From: Dysgonamonadaceae bacterium
GTDB lineage: Bacteria; Bacteroidota; Bacteroidia; Bacteroidales; Azobacteroidaceae
Direction of reading: 5' to 3'
DNA length: 7,288 bases
Assembly (NCBI GenBank): GCA_031276105.1
Contig: JAISNS010000045.1
Span: 1 to 7,288 of the forward strand
In this document: positions 7,172-7,288 of the stretch, one piece after another
Position numbering within the stretch: position 1 is the first letter of the stretch
Layout of the letters: every line of letters begins with the position of its first letter
Position numbers and translations under genes: made by a program
The notes under the pieces: model-generated
The model's database searches: none
What the model was told of the DNA's origin: nothing
What the model saw: the letters and a program-made list of their open reading frames with translations, nothing else

Positions 7172-7288
7172 CCATAGCCGTCAGGTTAAGCATAGCAAAA
7201 CCTCATTTTCACCTAATTCTATTTAACAAAACCACCTCAGTAGCAATGGATAAGCACATCATTCACACCGACCTCATTACCTTATTCT
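7172..7288 (+). mobile_element. Possible left end of an insertion sequence (partial)
   Basis: From about 7172 the sequence leaves the palindromic repeat abruptly and changes character to an AT-richer stretch starting near CATAGCCGTCAGGTTAAG, followed about 55 bp later by an ATG-initiated open frame. Such a layout fits a terminal repeat and short leader before a transposase gene. The other end is outside the window, no target duplication can be seen and the family cannot be named, so this is an inference. Confidence 0.35.
7246..7288 (+). CDS. 5' fragment of a possible transposase gene
   Basis: ATG at 7246 opens a frame that runs to the window edge and reads MDKHIIHTDLITLF, 14 residues. I do not recognise a family from so short a piece. 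The only reason to propose a transposase is its position after the truncated palindromic repeat. The same frame is open upstream through the palindromes, but that part translates repeat DNA and is unlikely to be coding. Confidence 0.3.
   Translation, partial: MDKHIIHTDLITLF

Noticed and set aside
7027..7288. An 87-codon open frame from ATG 7027 through the palindromic repeats to the window edge
   Set aside because: Its translation contains the peptides VIAGLTRNP and GIPRQARDD, recognisable as translated non-coding palindromic repeats. Only the part from ATG 7246 is considered as possibly coding.

Overview
The window looks like Bacteroidetes DNA, probably Bacteroidales. The evidence is the A-rich, Shine-Dalgarno-free leaders, two TAnnTTTG-type -7 promoter boxes, periplasmic glycoside hydrolases of families typical of that phylum (GH97, GH2 beta-mannosidase, secreted GH36), and a fragment resembling the C-terminus of Bacteroidetes DUF5107/TPR proteins. 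No SusC/SusD pair, regulator or RNA gene is present, so only part of a possible polysaccharide-utilisation locus is visible.

Layout, all on the plus strand. 1-180: C-terminal tail of a TPR-type protein, ending inside a heptamer tandem repeat (169-199). 208-216: -7-like promoter box. 236-4717: a 1493-residue exported protein that joins a complete GH2 beta-mannosidase (about residues 25-859) to a complete GH97 glycosidase (about 870-1493) in one polypeptide. 4718-4812: a 95-bp gap with an 11-bp perfect inverted repeat overlapping a second -7-like box. 4813-7014: an exported GH36 alpha-galactosidase (733 aa), whose stop lies inside a different heptamer repeat (6994-7026). 7015-7288: a repeat-rich tail holding a degenerate inverted copy of the first heptamer array, a REP-like double palindrome, a second copy of that palindrome cut off after its first loop, and possibly the left end and first codons of an insertion sequence.

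Functional reading: the three catalytic modules fit exo-degradation of galactomannan or galactoglucomannan oligosaccharides in the periplasm. The GH36 enzyme and the GH97 module would remove alpha-galactosyl branches, and the GH2 module would trim beta-mannosyl units from the non-reducing end. The catalytic residues of all three modules appear intact. The GH97 module carries the Asp of the retaining (alpha-galactosidase-like) branch and lacks the base Glu of inverting SusB-type alpha-glucosidases. The GH2-GH97 fusion is the most unusual item; I do not recall a characterised enzyme with this architecture.
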